Shown: positions 51,918 through 61,932, numbered from the stretch's first letter. The stretch: 64,000 nt of DNA from UBA10347 sp905182135 (GCA_963925805.1 CAWUSE010000001.1:1-64000); one strand, 5' to 3'. Made by a program: numbers and translations. The notes: generated by a model not told the origin, from the letters alone.

Positions 51918-53633
51918 ATGACTGACCAAACCGATGTACACGACCCAGCCACCAGTGCGGCGATCGACGAGATCAATGCGCTTGCACCATCAATGGCAAT
52001 TCCCGTTTCAGGTGTTGCCGCCGCGACATCAGGCGTTCTTGCGGCTGGCGTCGCGCTCGGTGTCGGTGAACTCTTATCCGGGATTTCAAACAAGATTCCA
52101 TCGCTGATCATTCGGGTCGGCGATGTCGTCATCGAGAACTCGCCTGGCTCGGTTGAGAGGTGGGCAATCGACACGCTTGGAACCAACGACAAACCAGCAC
52201 TCATTGTCGGCATCACGCTGATCAGTCTGCTGCTCGGTGGTCTTACCGGTATCGCTGCATCGAAGAAGTTCACTGCAGGTGTCACCATCTTCGTACTATT
52301 TGGCCTGCTCGGTGGCCTCGCCGCTGGCAGCGACCCTCAGCGCCCTGCCGGATGGGCATGGTTCTCGGCCATCCTTGCCGCCGCTGCAGGCACTGCCACC
52401 CTTTATCTATTACTCAAGACCGTCCGGGCGTTACCGAACGCTGCTGCATCGCCTGACCAATTAGCAAATAGCCGCCGTGGCTTCCTGGGGGCTGCGATCG
52501 GTGCTGCTGCAGTCAGTGTTGCAGCACCCGTCGTGGGTACGGCGCTTCGCAGCCGCCAGAGTGCCCAGGTCGAAGGCGACCGCGAGAACGTTGCTGCAGC
52601 TCTCAACTCCATCGACACGCCGTCGACTGGCTCCGCAACCAGCTTGTCGGCTGGCTCTGGAACCAGCTTGGAGTCTGAATCGGCGGCCGTACCCGAACTG
52701 ACATCATTTGATGACATCGACGGCATCGCCACCCTCGTGACGCCTAACAACAACTTCTACCGCATCGATTCGGCACTCTCGGTACCTCGAATCGACGTCG
52801 AAACCTGGTCGATGAAGATCACCGGCATGGTCGACCAGGAGATCGAACTGACCTTCGACGATCTCTTGGCTATGGACCCGGTCGAAGAATTTGTCACACT
52901 GTCCTGCGTCTCGAATAACGTCGGCGGTGATCTCGTCGGCAATGCCCGCTGGCTCGGTGTGCCAATCAAGAAGCTTCTCGATATGGCTGGAGTGCAGCCC
53001 GGCGCCACGCAGATCGTAGGTCGCTCGGTCGATGGCTGGACCGGCGGCTTCCCCACCGAGTATCTCAATGATCCAGATCGAGTCGCTCTCGTCGCCGTTG
53101 CCATGAATGGCGAGCCTCTACCCACCCAACATGGCTTCCCGGTGCGGCTAGTCGTCGCAGGTCTGTACGGCTATGTTTCAGCCACCAAATGGCTCAAAGA
53201 GATCGAACTCACAACATGGGACGATTTTGATGGCTACTGGATCACCCGAGGCTGGGGCAAGGAAGGCCCAATCAAAACACAGTCTCGCATCGACGTGCCG
53301 AACGCGAACGCCCGACTCGACGGCGGAGGCCAGCCCATCGCTGGTGTGGCGTGGGCACCAGATCGAGGCATCGCCAAGGTTGAAGTGCTGATCACTGAGG
53401 TCCTCGACGGCGAAGAAGAGCCAAACGAGAACTGGATCGAAGCTGAGCTTTCTGGCGACGTCACCAACAACTCGTGGCGGCAATGGATGCTGCCATGGAG
53501 CGCTCCGACCGGCGACCATGTCATCCGCGTGCGCGCCACCGATGGCCAAGGAGTCACCCAAACGGCGGAACGTAGTCGGGTTGATCCCGACGGAGCAACT
53601 GGTTGGCACACGATTGCGGTGCGGGTCTCCTGA
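51918..53633 (+). CDS. Membrane-anchored molybdopterin oxidoreductase (sulfite-oxidase family)
   Basis: The 571-residue protein starts at an ATG (the frame to 51612 overlaps rsgA). It has a membrane N-terminus of about four or five helices (to about residue 165), then a Tat-like SRRGFLGAAIGAAAVSVAAP (185-204), a Ser/Thr linker, and the YedY/sulfite-oxidase-type catalytic domain with Cys330 in VTLSCVSNNVGGDLVGNARW. It probably acts on the outer face of the membrane. The N-terminal Tat-like motif placed after several helices is unusual. Some actinobacterial relatives carry similar N-terminal helices. Confidence 0.82.
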   Translation: MTDQTDVHDPATSAAIDEINALAPSMAIPVSGVAAATSGVLAAGVALGVGELLSGISNKIPSLIIRVGDVVIENSPGSVERWAIDTLGTNDKPALIVGITLISLLLGGLTGIAASKKFTAGVTIFVLFGLLGGLAAGSDPQRPAGWAWFSAILAAAAGTATLYLLLKTVRALPNAAASPDQLANSRRGFLGAAIGAAAVSVAAPVVGTALRSRQSAQVEGDRENVAAALNSIDTPSTGSATSLSAGSGTSLESESAAVPELTSFDDIDGIATLVTPNNNFYRIDSALSVPRIDVETWSMKITGMVDQEIELTFDDLLAMDPVEEFVTLSCVSNNVGGDLVGNARWLGVPIKKLLDMAGVQPGATQIVGRSVDGWTGGFPTEYLNDPDRVALVAVAMNGEPLPTQHGFPVRLVVAGLYGYVSATKWLKEIELTTWDDFDGYWITRGWGKEGPIKTQSRIDVPNANARLDGGGQPIAGVAWAPDRGIAKVEVLITEVLDGEEEPNENWIEAELSGDVTNNSWRQWMLPWSAPTGDHVIRVRATDGQGVTQTAERSRVDPDGATGWHTIAVRVS

Positions 53634-53833
53634 CCCCAAACGGGACTCTTCCCACTCTTGTGGAGGTGTCTATATGTCACATTCCACCAGATGTCCACCG
53701 ATCATTAGGCCTCAGTAGATATGGTTTCGGCGCCGATGTTCCACCCCCTGTGGGGAAGACACCAATGACCCTTGGGTTGTGTTTACGTGCTTCCACCGAC
53801 TTTGGCGGAACGCAAAAGAGCACGGAGAAGTTT

Positions 53834-54154
53834 ATGGCAAGTCGTCGCGGAGACACATTCGACAAACGGCAGCGGGAACGCCGCCGCCAAGAGAGAAATG
53901 CCGACAAGCGTGCAAAGCGTCAGGGCACTGAGAACCCCAATGGGCCGCTCATTCCAATCCAAGTCCAAGAAGCGCCACCGGACACCAGCATGGACACCCT
54001 GATCGAGGACTTCACCCCGAAGACTTCCGAGCACCGCAAACTGCTCGAGAAGTTCGGCATGATCAAGGAACACAAGAAGGCCGGCGGCATCGACACCGAC
54101 ACCTTTGAACTGCTTCGCATGGAGATTTTCGAAGACCTCGGCCTCGAGCCGTAG
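53834..54154 (+). CDS. Small basic protein, unknown
   Basis: This 106-residue protein starts at an ATG with GGAGAAG upstream. It has a long Arg/Lys/Gln-rich helical N-terminus (RRGDTFDKRQRERRRQERNA), an acidic middle and a helical C-terminus with HRKLLEKFGMIKEHKKAGG. It could bind nucleic acid, but no family is recognised. It follows the molybdoenzyme by 200 bp on the same strand. Confidence 0.6.
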   Translation: MASRRGDTFDKRQRERRRQERNADKRAKRQGTENPNGPLIPIQVQEAPPDTSMDTLIEDFTPKTSEHRKLLEKFGMIKEHKKAGGIDTDTFELLRMEIFEDLGLEP

Positions 54155-54245
54155 CCTTCGGGTTGCCCCCTTCGCCTTGCAGCGCCAGAAGACATCTGCA
54201 CTAGTTTCCCAAAGCGCAGGCTGCGGATCTTGTTGTGAGAGCTGT

Positions 54246-54509
54246 TCAGGTCTGTGCCTCCAGTGCCCTAAACACGAGGTCAGTTGTCATGCGCAGGTCC
54301 TTTGCCATGATCCGGCGTTGGGGCTCACCGATTGTTGGCGCGGGAGCAGCTTCTCCGGCCAGTTCGGCGATACCGGCAGCGATTGTGTTCTCGATCGCAA
54401 GCTGGTCGGCGGGTGGCACCAGACCTTTAGCATCGGATGCGATCAAGGCATCGAGCTGCGCACACCATTCGCGGAGCAGGGTCTTCGGTTCGACAGATGA
54501 CGCGGACAT
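54246..54509 (-). CDS. Small helical protein, unknown
   Basis: The 87-residue acidic helical protein begins with SASSVEPKTLLREWCAQLD and ends IMAKDLRMTTDLVFRALEAQ. Codon use is coding-like and the longer plus-strand frame covering it is Arg/Ser-rich. No function is recognised. Confidence 0.5.
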   Translation of the reverse strand: MSASSVEPKTLLREWCAQLDALIASDAKGLVPPADQLAIENTIAAGIAELAGEAAPAPTIGEPQRRIMAKDLRMTTDLVFRALEAQT

Positions 54510-54532
54510 AACCCTGAGAGTAGCGTTCTGGT

Positions 54533-54655
54533 ATGCCTCAGTACGTCAACGTCTTCGTCGAAGCTTCAGACGAGGCCAGCTACAGATCTGCCTGCCAAAA
54601 CAACGGCAAACAGTTCATCGACCGGTCGCTATCTCGCTTTCTGAAAGATGCCTAG
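54533..54655 (+). CDS. Possible 40-residue small protein
   Basis: A 40-codon frame begins MPQYVNVFVEASDEASYRSA and contains NNGKQFIDRSLSRFL. It is divergent from the neighbouring small gene with only 23 bp between starts. Codons look coding-like, but the ribosome site is weak and no family is recognised. Confidence 0.4.
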   Translation: MPQYVNVFVEASDEASYRSACQNNGKQFIDRSLSRFLKDA

Positions 54656-54739
54656 CAGCGGACCATGAAGCACCCGACGACGAATAGTCCCTCACCCACG
54701 CCGCTACACCGCTGAGCGACGCGATGCTAACTTTCGCAC

Positions 54740-56059
54740 GTGAACGAGTCGTGGGTCATCGTGGGTGCCGGTTCAGCCGGCTGCGTCATAGCCAATCGGC
54801 TTAGCGCTGATCCCGGCCGGCAGATCACCCTGCTCGATAGCGGCCCACCGCTTGGACCTGGCGAGGTGCCGCTTGGGATCGAAGGGCCCAACTTCTTTGC
54901 TGCGATGCAAGAGCCGGGGCGTATGTTTCCTGATCTGCTTGCTACCCGGGCTGTCGGCATCGACCCAACCATCTATCAGCGGGGTCGGGGCATCGGCGGT
55001 TCGAGCGCAGTGAACGCAATGGTGGCTTTACGCGGCAGCGACAGCCTGTATCGAAGCTGGGGATGGACCAACGCAACCGAAGCCTGGTCGCTAGTTCAGC
55101 TTCCTACGGAGCTAGCGACCATGTCAGAACTTGGCGCAGTCGACCGGGCGTTGCTTGCCGATGACAGAACCGAACAGTTGCAGCTCACGAGAACCAATGG
55201 TAAGCGAGTTACATCTGCCCAGGCCTACCTCTGGCCGGTGCTTGAACGACCCAACCTGAAGATCAGAGCGGCCACAACCGTGGCGCGAGTCCGCTTTGAC
55301 AATCGCCGAGCCACCGGCGTGATCCTCAACGATGGGTCAGAACTCGAAGCCGATCATGTCGTCGTATGCGCCGGGGCTATCCACTCCCCCGTCGTGCTAC
55401 TTCGTTCTGGCGTTGACACGCCCTTCGTTGGCTCTGGGCTGCAGGACCACCCCTCAGTGGCGTTCACGCTTGGCCTACGGGAGCACGCTCACCACGACGC
55501 CGCTCGTCTACCAATCGGCACCGCACTCCACACCTATCTCGGGTCTGACTTGATGCAGCTACTCCCCATGAGCAACCTTGGGCCTGGGCCCGAGGCAACC
55601 GGGCTCGGTTCGCTTATGGCAGCTCTCATGACACCAACCGGTCACGCCGGGTCCGTCGGTATCGGCCACACCGGGACTCCCGTGATCGACTTTGCCCTGC
55701 TCGAGGACCCGCACGATGTTGACGGTTTAGTCGCTGCTGCCAAGCTAGCAATCGACCTTCTCGACACCCCAGCGTTCGACGAAATCACGGAGCAGGTTTA
55801 CATCGACAACCAAGGAACCACCGTCGAGACGCTCAGCGATTCGTCCTCAATCCGGGAATGGGTGCTCGGTCACTGCGGCGACTACGTACATGCAACGAGT
55901 ACATGTGCCATGGGAACCGTGGTCGATGAAGACTTTATGGTGAAGGGCTACCAGAATTTGTACGTCTGCGATGCATCAGTCTTTCCGTCGATTCCTGACG
56001 CAAATACCCATCTACCGACCACGATGGTTGCTGAACGTTTCGGCTTACGACACGGCTGA
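54740..56059 (+). CDS. GMC-family FAD-dependent oxidoreductase, short form
   Basis: The 439-residue flavoprotein begins at a GTG. It has an N-terminal FAD motif VIVGAGSAGCVIANRLSAD, GIGGSSAVNAMVALRG, CAGAIHSPVVLLRSG, the catalytic-His region HATSTCAMG and the end motif CDASVFPSIPDANTHLPTTM. The length is about 90 residues below the usual 520-550, with reductions in the substrate-binding middle. It may oxidise an alcohol or sterol-like compound. It is probably monocistronic. Confidence 0.85.
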   Translation: MNESWVIVGAGSAGCVIANRLSADPGRQITLLDSGPPLGPGEVPLGIEGPNFFAAMQEPGRMFPDLLATRAVGIDPTIYQRGRGIGGSSAVNAMVALRGSDSLYRSWGWTNATEAWSLVQLPTELATMSELGAVDRALLADDRTEQLQLTRTNGKRVTSAQAYLWPVLERPNLKIRAATTVARVRFDNRRATGVILNDGSELEADHVVVCAGAIHSPVVLLRSGVDTPFVGSGLQDHPSVAFTLGLREHAHHDAARLPIGTALHTYLGSDLMQLLPMSNLGPGPEATGLGSLMAALMTPTGHAGSVGIGHTGTPVIDFALLEDPHDVDGLVAAAKLAIDLLDTPAFDEITEQVYIDNQGTTVETLSDSSSIREWVLGHCGDYVHATSTCAMGTVVDEDFMVKGYQNLYVCDASVFPSIPDANTHLPTTMVAERFGLRHG

Positions 56060-56234
56060 AAAACCATTCGCATCACTCAGCAGTCCCTTCGTTTCCTGCC
56101 CGGCTATCCATAGTCCGAATTCGATGGTCCATTTCGCCCCTCGACTGCGTTCTAAAATTACCGATGCGTGTGGCATGTGTTTTCCGCACCCTTCTTAAGC
56201 CGCCAGATCGCAGGGCAGCGATAGCCTCATCTCC

Positions 56235-58187
56235 GTGCTTACGGCGTCGAATCTCGGAATCTCGTTTGGTGCGCGGCGGCTGTTCAAAGACGTCACGCTC
56301 GAACTCAAGCCTGGGCGGCGGATCGCGCTCGTTGGCGGCAACGGTGCCGGCAAAACCACTCTCATCGGCATGCTGATGGGCGCTGTCGAGCCAGATGAAG
56401 GCGCAGTCCACCGTCCAAGTGATCTCCAGATCGGTTATCTGCCCCAAGACCTTGCTGACGCCCCGCAGGGAACCGTGCTCGAAGAAGCTATGGCTGGCGA
56501 TGTACACATGCAAGCAGCTCGCAGCCGCTTGGCCGACCTCGAGGCCAAACTCACATCATCGACGGGTGAGGACCCCAAGCTGATTCAGGCTTACAGCGAC
56601 GCACAAGCCCATTTCGATCAGTTGGGCGGTTACTCGGCCGAGGCCGATGCCCATCGGGTGCTGGCCGGTCTTGGTTTCAAGGGTACCGACGGAGACAAAC
56701 CACTTCGGGAACTCTCTGGTGGTTGGCGCATGCGGGCCGCTCTGGCGCGCCTGCTCGTTGCCAAGCCTGACGTCCTCATACTGGATGAGCCAACGAACCA
56801 CCTAGATGTCGATAGCGTTTTCTGGCTCGAACGTCAGCTCGCCGCTTGGCCGTCCGCGTTGCTGTTCGTATCACACGATCGCGACTTCATCGATGCTGTT
56901 GCCGAACGCGTCGTCGAACTATCTGGTGGCACAACTAACGAATACATCGGCGGCTTCGCTGAGTTCGTCGTTGCTCGCGAAGAACGAATCGCACTGATCG
57001 AAGCGGCCGCAGTTAACCAGCAACGCAAGGTCGCACAGGTCGAGAAGTTCGTCGAGCGCTTTCGCTACAAGGCCACAAAGGCCCGCCAGGTACAGAGCCG
57101 GATCAAGACGCTTGAGAAGCTCGACAAGATCGAGGTTCCGACACGAGAAGCCATCAAGGCCAAGTTTGGTTTTCCTGAACCTCAACGCTCATCACGAATC
57201 GTCGTCGAGATCGATGACGTCACTGCCGGCTACGACGGGCAAGCAATCGTGAGCAATGTCAAGCTCGTCGTGGAGCGCGGCACCAAGGTCGCATTTATTG
57301 GTCCCAACGGAGCGGGTAAGACGACACTCGTCAAGATGATCCTCGGCGAACTCGAACCAATGGCTGGAAGCGTGACCATCGGCAACAACGTTGACATCGC
57401 CACGTTTGCTCAGCACCAAACCGAAGTCCTTATCGAGTCTCGATCACCGTTCGAGGAACTCCAGGCCACGATGGGCGACTTGGGCATGCGTAACTCGCGC
57501 ACCATCTTGGGCAGCTTCGGTTTCAGTGGCGAGGCAGCCGACCGCAAGATCGGCGATCTGAGCGGTGGTGAGCGGACCCGGTTGGCACTGGCAAAGACCA
57601 TGGTCCACCCGGTCAATCTGCTCGTGCTCGATGAGCCAACAAACCATCTCGACCTTCCGTCATGCGATCTACTCGAAGACGCACTTCAGGCGTATCCCGG
57701 CACGGTCATTCTGGTGACTCACGACCGGCATCTCATTCGCAACGTCGCCGAAATACTCGTCGAAGTTCGCGACGGCAAGGTCACGGTCCACGACGACGTC
57801 GACGAACGCCTGCTCGCGCCCGGTGAGAACAGTATGGCCGCCAAGTTGAGCACCTCGACGGCGGGTAAGGCGAAGAAGAGTTCCAAGAAGACAGATGCCC
57901 GCAGCGGTACTGGCCGCAAGCAAGAGAAGCGTGGCCAGGCCGAGCAGCGCAACGGACACCACCAGGACACCAAGGCGCTACGGATAGAGCTTCGCCAGGC
58001 TGAAAAAGACTGGGAGAAGGCTGAGCGTAAGGTTGCACAGTTACAGCTGAAACTGGCAGACCCCGAGATCTACGGCGACGCAAATCGAGTCACGTCATTG
58101 GCAAAAGAATTTGATGCGGCGAAGGACCGAGCTGCCAAACTGTCCACTCAATGGGAATCCCTTGCGTCCGAGCTCGAGCGCTCTTAG
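56235..58187 (+). CDS. ABC-F family ATPase
   Basis: The 650-residue soluble protein begins at a GTG and has two ABC domains: Walker A GGNGAGKT (34-41) and GPNGAGKT, signatures LSGGWRMR and LSGGERTR, and two LDEPTNHLD Walker B regions. A P-site linker between them is rich in basic residues (RYKATKARQVQSRIKTLEKL). A C-terminal Lys/Gln-rich coiled-coil (from about 550) resembles the Uup-type end. Family members bind ribosomes and regulate translation or give antibiotic resistance. Confidence 0.92.
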   Translation: MLTASNLGISFGARRLFKDVTLELKPGRRIALVGGNGAGKTTLIGMLMGAVEPDEGAVHRPSDLQIGYLPQDLADAPQGTVLEEAMAGDVHMQAARSRLADLEAKLTSSTGEDPKLIQAYSDAQAHFDQLGGYSAEADAHRVLAGLGFKGTDGDKPLRELSGGWRMRAALARLLVAKPDVLILDEPTNHLDVDSVFWLERQLAAWPSALLFVSHDRDFIDAVAERVVELSGGTTNEYIGGFAEFVVAREERIALIEAAAVNQQRKVAQVEKFVERFRYKATKARQVQSRIKTLEKLDKIEVPTREAIKAKFGFPEPQRSSRIVVEIDDVTAGYDGQAIVSNVKLVVERGTKVAFIGPNGAGKTTLVKMILGELEPMAGSVTIGNNVDIATFAQHQTEVLIESRSPFEELQATMGDLGMRNSRTILGSFGFSGEAADRKIGDLSGGERTRLALAKTMVHPVNLLVLDEPTNHLDLPSCDLLEDALQAYPGTVILVTHDRHLIRNVAEILVEVRDGKVTVHDDVDERLLAPGENSMAAKLSTSTAGKAKKSSKKTDARSGTGRKQEKRGQAEQRNGHHQDTKALRIELRQAEKDWEKAERKVAQLQLKLADPEIYGDANRVTSLAKEFDAAKDRAAKLSTQWESLASELERS

Positions 58188-58213
58188 AGCTAATTTCTGT
58201 CGCAGTATCTACG

Positions 58214-60322
58214 TTAGAGCCGACAGTTCTGGCCAATAAGGCCGCGCAGCTCAGACGGATCCACAAAGCCCGACTTCTGCTCTTGTCCAGCTTGAGACCC
58301 ATAGACCATCGCATTGTCTTCGTTTGTCTGGAAGACAGCGCCTGAAACCATGTCGACAGTCCACGTAACGCAAAAGAGCGTGGTCAGGTCATTGCCGTTC
58401 CATGTCTCGTGCCCGATGAGTCCAATTCGCCAATGGGCCAGATCACCGTCGACAGAACGATCTACGGGGTACACATAGCCCTGTCGCAACGGCCGCCAGT
58501 CTTTCACGAAGTTAGCGTCGCTTAGCGAGGCCGTATCAGGTTCCAGAAGCCGAACAAGTTCCCATTGCTCGGTTGCATAGGCATTGCGCAGTTCCTGCAT
58601 CGTGAGTAGCTCAGCAATAGCTGGCGAGACCGCTGATTCGGCGTCACCAGGTCCTAAGTCACGTAGCGACGTCGGGCATGCGAACGACGGGAAAACAATG
58701 TTCTCGTCATCGCCCCGCATCAGATCCGGCGTGATCACATCAATTTGGCCTGGGGTCACCCGTGCGACGCCAACGAAATCACCAGTACCGGTCACGATGA
58801 TGTCGACCGACTCGATTGCATTGCCCGTTCCGGGATTGACGACTTGGGCCTGTAGCAGGCTGTCATCGTCGGGGTTCGAAACAATTGTGGCCAGTGCAGG
58901 GCGGCCGTCGATGCCAACGATCGCTACCTGATCTCCTTCCTCCACACGACGAACCCCCATCAACGCGCCAAACGCGCTCGGGTCCTCAATCCGGATCGAC
59001 GCAAACCCATCGGCGATATTCGTCCCCTGCGCCATCGCTCGTACCACCTGGCCTGCGGCGCTGACCTCGATCCACCAGGGGCTGGCAAGAATTCGTTCGC
59101 GGGTCACGATGTTGCCACCGTTCAAGATCACGCCAGTCGCAACCTGGGCCCCGGTGCAGCTAAAGGCCTCGACCCGCACAAGTGCCTGTTTCGCAGCAAC
59201 CGAAGCAGTGACAAGGTCAAAGGATTGGGTAACGGCCGTTTGAGACCCTGGTGTCACACTTGCTTCGGACGTCTCAACAACAACCGAGACGGTCCCTGCG
59301 GCCTCCGATGTGGACGTTGGGCGATTCGCAGTAGACGTGCCCGAGCGACCAACCAGCACGTATGCCAGACCAACGCCACCCACCACGGCGAGTAGTAAAG
59401 CGACGAGCGACGCAACCAGAAGAGGCGAACGTCGAGCAGAGCGTTGCACCGGCGTGGTCATGCTGGCTGCCACCAACTCTGCTGCCAGGTGGCCAGCGGT
59501 TGCCTGGCGTTCTTGTGGATCTTTACTCATGGCCCGCGAGATCGCAACGGCAAGGTCCTTGGGGACCGTTGCTGGTAGCTCAGGAAGCGGGTCTTCGTTG
59601 ATTCGACGCATCAGCGACAACACCGGTGTTGTGCCACCGGGGTCGCTATAGGCCGGGTAACCATTCAGCAGGGCAAATAGTGTGGCACCGACCGAATAGA
59701 CATCGCTCGCTGCGCCCGACTCGAGACCGTCGAATACTTCAGGAGCGGTGTACAGCGGCGTCAGTGTCAGCGCCTGTGAGGTCCCAAGTGCCTCATCGGT
59801 CAGATGGGCGATGCCGAAGTCGGCCACGTCGGGTTGCCCTGAGCCGCGCAACAGAATGTTGGCTGGCTTCAGGTCTCGGTGTAGCACGCCGTTCTCGTGT
59901 GCAGTCTGGACCGCTTGTGCAACCGTCACGCCGATATCTCGGACCCGGGCAGCACTAAACGCTCCCTGTCCGTCGAGCTCATCTTGCAGGCTGCCTTGCT
60001 CGTAAAATGGCATCAGCAGATATGGCTGGCCCGTTACGGTAAACCCACTTCCATACAGCGGAGCGATACCCGCCGTTTGCGAAAGGCGGCCCATGGCTCG
60101 CCGTTCACGGTCGAAGCGCCTCCGAGTCGTCTCGCCATCCACGTTCGTCAACACCTTGACGACAACATCGCGATCTAGGTCCGTCTGTCGGGCGCGATAC
60201 ACGATGGCGTTGCCGCCAGCGCCTATCCGCTCGGTGTCAGCCAGGCCTGGGATCCCCAAATCGATCGCTTTGATATCACGATCGTAATTGGCCGCCACGC
60301 TGTCAATGGCGTCACTCCGCAC
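58214..60322 (-). CDS. Transmembrane Ser/Thr kinase fused to degenerate trypsin-like domain
   Basis: The 702-residue protein has a PknB-like kinase: Gly loop 33-38 (IGAGGNA), Lys56, HRD (148-150) and DFG (168-170). It then has a membrane helix near 308-330 (LLVASLVALLLAVVGGVGLA). Outside is a region resembling S1/HtrA proteases, with GVILNGGNIVTRERIL in the His position and GTGNAIESV where GDSGG would lie, so the triad appears lost. A C-terminal domain with two Cys follows. A sensor role for the outer domain is inferred. It shares direction with the M23 gene upstream. Confidence 0.82.
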   Translation of the reverse strand: MRSDAIDSVAANYDRDIKAIDLGIPGLADTERIGAGGNAIVYRARQTDLDRDVVVKVLTNVDGETTRRRFDRERRAMGRLSQTAGIAPLYGSGFTVTGQPYLLMPFYEQGSLQDELDGQGAFSAARVRDIGVTVAQAVQTAHENGVLHRDLKPANILLRGSGQPDVADFGIAHLTDEALGTSQALTLTPLYTAPEVFDGLESGAASDVYSVGATLFALLNGYPAYSDPGGTTPVLSLMRRINEDPLPELPATVPKDLAVAISRAMSKDPQERQATAGHLAAELVAASMTTPVQRSARRSPLLVASLVALLLAVVGGVGLAYVLVGRSGTSTANRPTSTSEAAGTVSVVVETSEASVTPGSQTAVTQSFDLVTASVAAKQALVRVEAFSCTGAQVATGVILNGGNIVTRERILASPWWIEVSAAGQVVRAMAQGTNIADGFASIRIEDPSAFGALMGVRRVEEGDQVAIVGIDGRPALATIVSNPDDDSLLQAQVVNPGTGNAIESVDIIVTGTGDFVGVARVTPGQIDVITPDLMRGDDENIVFPSFACPTSLRDLGPGDAESAVSPAIAELLTMQELRNAYATEQWELVRLLEPDTASLSDANFVKDWRPLRQGYVYPVDRSVDGDLAHWRIGLIGHETWNGNDLTTLFCVTWTVDMVSGAVFQTNEDNAMVYGSQAGQEQKSGFVDPSELRGLIGQNCRL

Positions 60323-60366
60323 ATCATCATGAGGAGCGTCGGACCGCGAATCAGTTACGCGTCAGC

Positions 60367-61743
60367 TCAGGCTGGGCAACCAGCGGTCTCGGCTGCTCCG
60401 CACAATGCCATTGCTATGACCTCGACGGTTGTAGCTGCGTCAAGCCCTGACCCGAGATACCAGTTGTCGATGAACAACTCCCAGTGCAGATGCAGCGACG
60501 GGTCTAACGCTCCCCTAATGCCCTCGGCCGAAGCATTCGTCCCTCGATTTCCGAGTTCACCAAGCCGTTGCCCTCGTAGGACCCGGCCACCGATCGAGAT
60601 GGACGGGTCGATCTCTTCGAGGTGAGCCGAAATGGTCACGACGCGGCCAGCACCAGGAATCTCACCATGGTCAATCACCACGACATTGCCGTACAGCATG
60701 ACCAGCGTCCAGTGTGGCGTGAAGCCGGCGATGCTGGCTTGCTCCAGCAGTGCCTCTCGTTCAGCTACCGACGAGTCCTCATAGTCATTAACCAGATAAA
60801 CCACCGTGCCATCGGCGATCGAATATCCAGAGCGGTCTGCAGTTCCGCAACCGAAGTCGATGCCTCGATGGGTTCCGTTGCGGTAGGTACGGGGCGCTCC
60901 AGGAAGCGACCCTGAACTCAGCACCAATGGACACCGTTCGTCTGTTGGGCTCGCTATAACGTCTCCCAATGCTTGGGCCACAGCACGTTGTTCCTCAGCT
61001 GGCGGGCCGTCAGCCAAAACGCGAACGCCATCCTGACGCTCGTTGTTCGTCCAAACTGAGAACTGCAGCGACGCCGATGGACCCGCAACGGCCCCGAGTG
61101 GCTCACCACCGCTAATCAACGCACCAACAGAGATCCCATCTTCGATCGTAGCCAATCTGGCATAGACCGTCTGCGTATTTGCCGAACCACCGAGTGGGCC
61201 GTGGTCGACCACCACATGAGGGCCCAATTCGGCTTGTTCAGCCCATGACCAAACCGCCGACGGCCCAACATTGTCGAGTCCAGCGACCGGTGCACGAACT
61301 ACGTTCACCACCCGTCCGCTCGCAGCAGCGACGACGGGAACCGTCGCCCAGTCTTCGATGCAGGTAAGCGTGACTGTCCCCGCCACGATGCTGTCGTTAC
61401 CCAGTAGCCCGCAATCAGGGAGCGGCGTGGACAACACCTCAAAGAGGTCGCCGAGTCGGACTGCCTCACTGAAAGGGAGCGCCGTGGGCACCGGCGTTGG
61501 GCTAGGAATTGGGGTTGGGATGGCTGTGCCTGTTGGGGTTCGTTCTGATGGTGCTGCATCCGCAGGAGCGACCGTGGCGGTGCCTGCAGATATTGCAGCA
61601 GGTATTGCAGCAGGGCCTGGCGCAGCGGCTTGTCCGACCGTGAACCACCAAATCAGAAGGCCAAGCCCCGCAAGGGCGGCGGTTGCGCTGATGACACGGA
61701 GCGGGCGGGCACTTCTCGACACAGTCGGGAAGGGTAGAGGCAA
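60367..61743 (-). CDS. Secreted double-M23-like peptidase, second domain intact
   Basis: The 458-residue protein has an N-terminal membrane/signal segment (18-36), a Pro/Thr-rich linker and two LytM/M23-like domains. The first keeps the fold pattern (VVDHGPLGG, VYARLATIEDGISVG) but lacks His/Asp metal ligands. The second has HRGIDFG and HLHWEL with the YGNVVVIDHG strand and is probably catalytic. It should cleave peptidoglycan cross-links outside the cell. It precedes the kinase on the same strand, suggesting envelope-linked signalling. Confidence 0.8.
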   Translation of the reverse strand: MPLPFPTVSRSARPLRVISATAALAGLGLLIWWFTVGQAAAPGPAAIPAAISAGTATVAPADAAPSERTPTGTAIPTPIPSPTPVPTALPFSEAVRLGDLFEVLSTPLPDCGLLGNDSIVAGTVTLTCIEDWATVPVVAAASGRVVNVVRAPVAGLDNVGPSAVWSWAEQAELGPHVVVDHGPLGGSANTQTVYARLATIEDGISVGALISGGEPLGAVAGPSASLQFSVWTNNERQDGVRVLADGPPAEEQRAVAQALGDVIASPTDERCPLVLSSGSLPGAPRTYRNGTHRGIDFGCGTADRSGYSIADGTVVYLVNDYEDSSVAEREALLEQASIAGFTPHWTLVMLYGNVVVIDHGEIPGAGRVVTISAHLEEIDPSISIGGRVLRGQRLGELGNRGTNASAEGIRGALDPSLHLHWELFIDNWYLGSGLDAATTVEVIAMALCGAAETAGCPA

Positions 61744-61903
61744 TTCTTCGTGGGCAGTTGGACCCCGGGGTGTGTTTAGGAGAGAGCGGCTGCCCGATCC
61801 GTGCCGCCAGGCGATATGCCAGGATCGCGTGTGACCGACCTCACGTTGATCTCTCGCACCTCGGCGACAAAGCGGCCCACAAACGGTCCAATTTCATCAC
61901 GCC

Positions 61904-61932
61904 TTGACAACCAATCTGCTCCTATGCTTAAA
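61904..61932 (+). promoter_or_regulatory. Candidate promoter for LppM-like gene
   Basis: TTGACA lies 17 bp before CTTAAA, about 33 bp upstream of the GTG start. The -35 is a consensus match; the -10 is weak. Confidence 0.4.
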
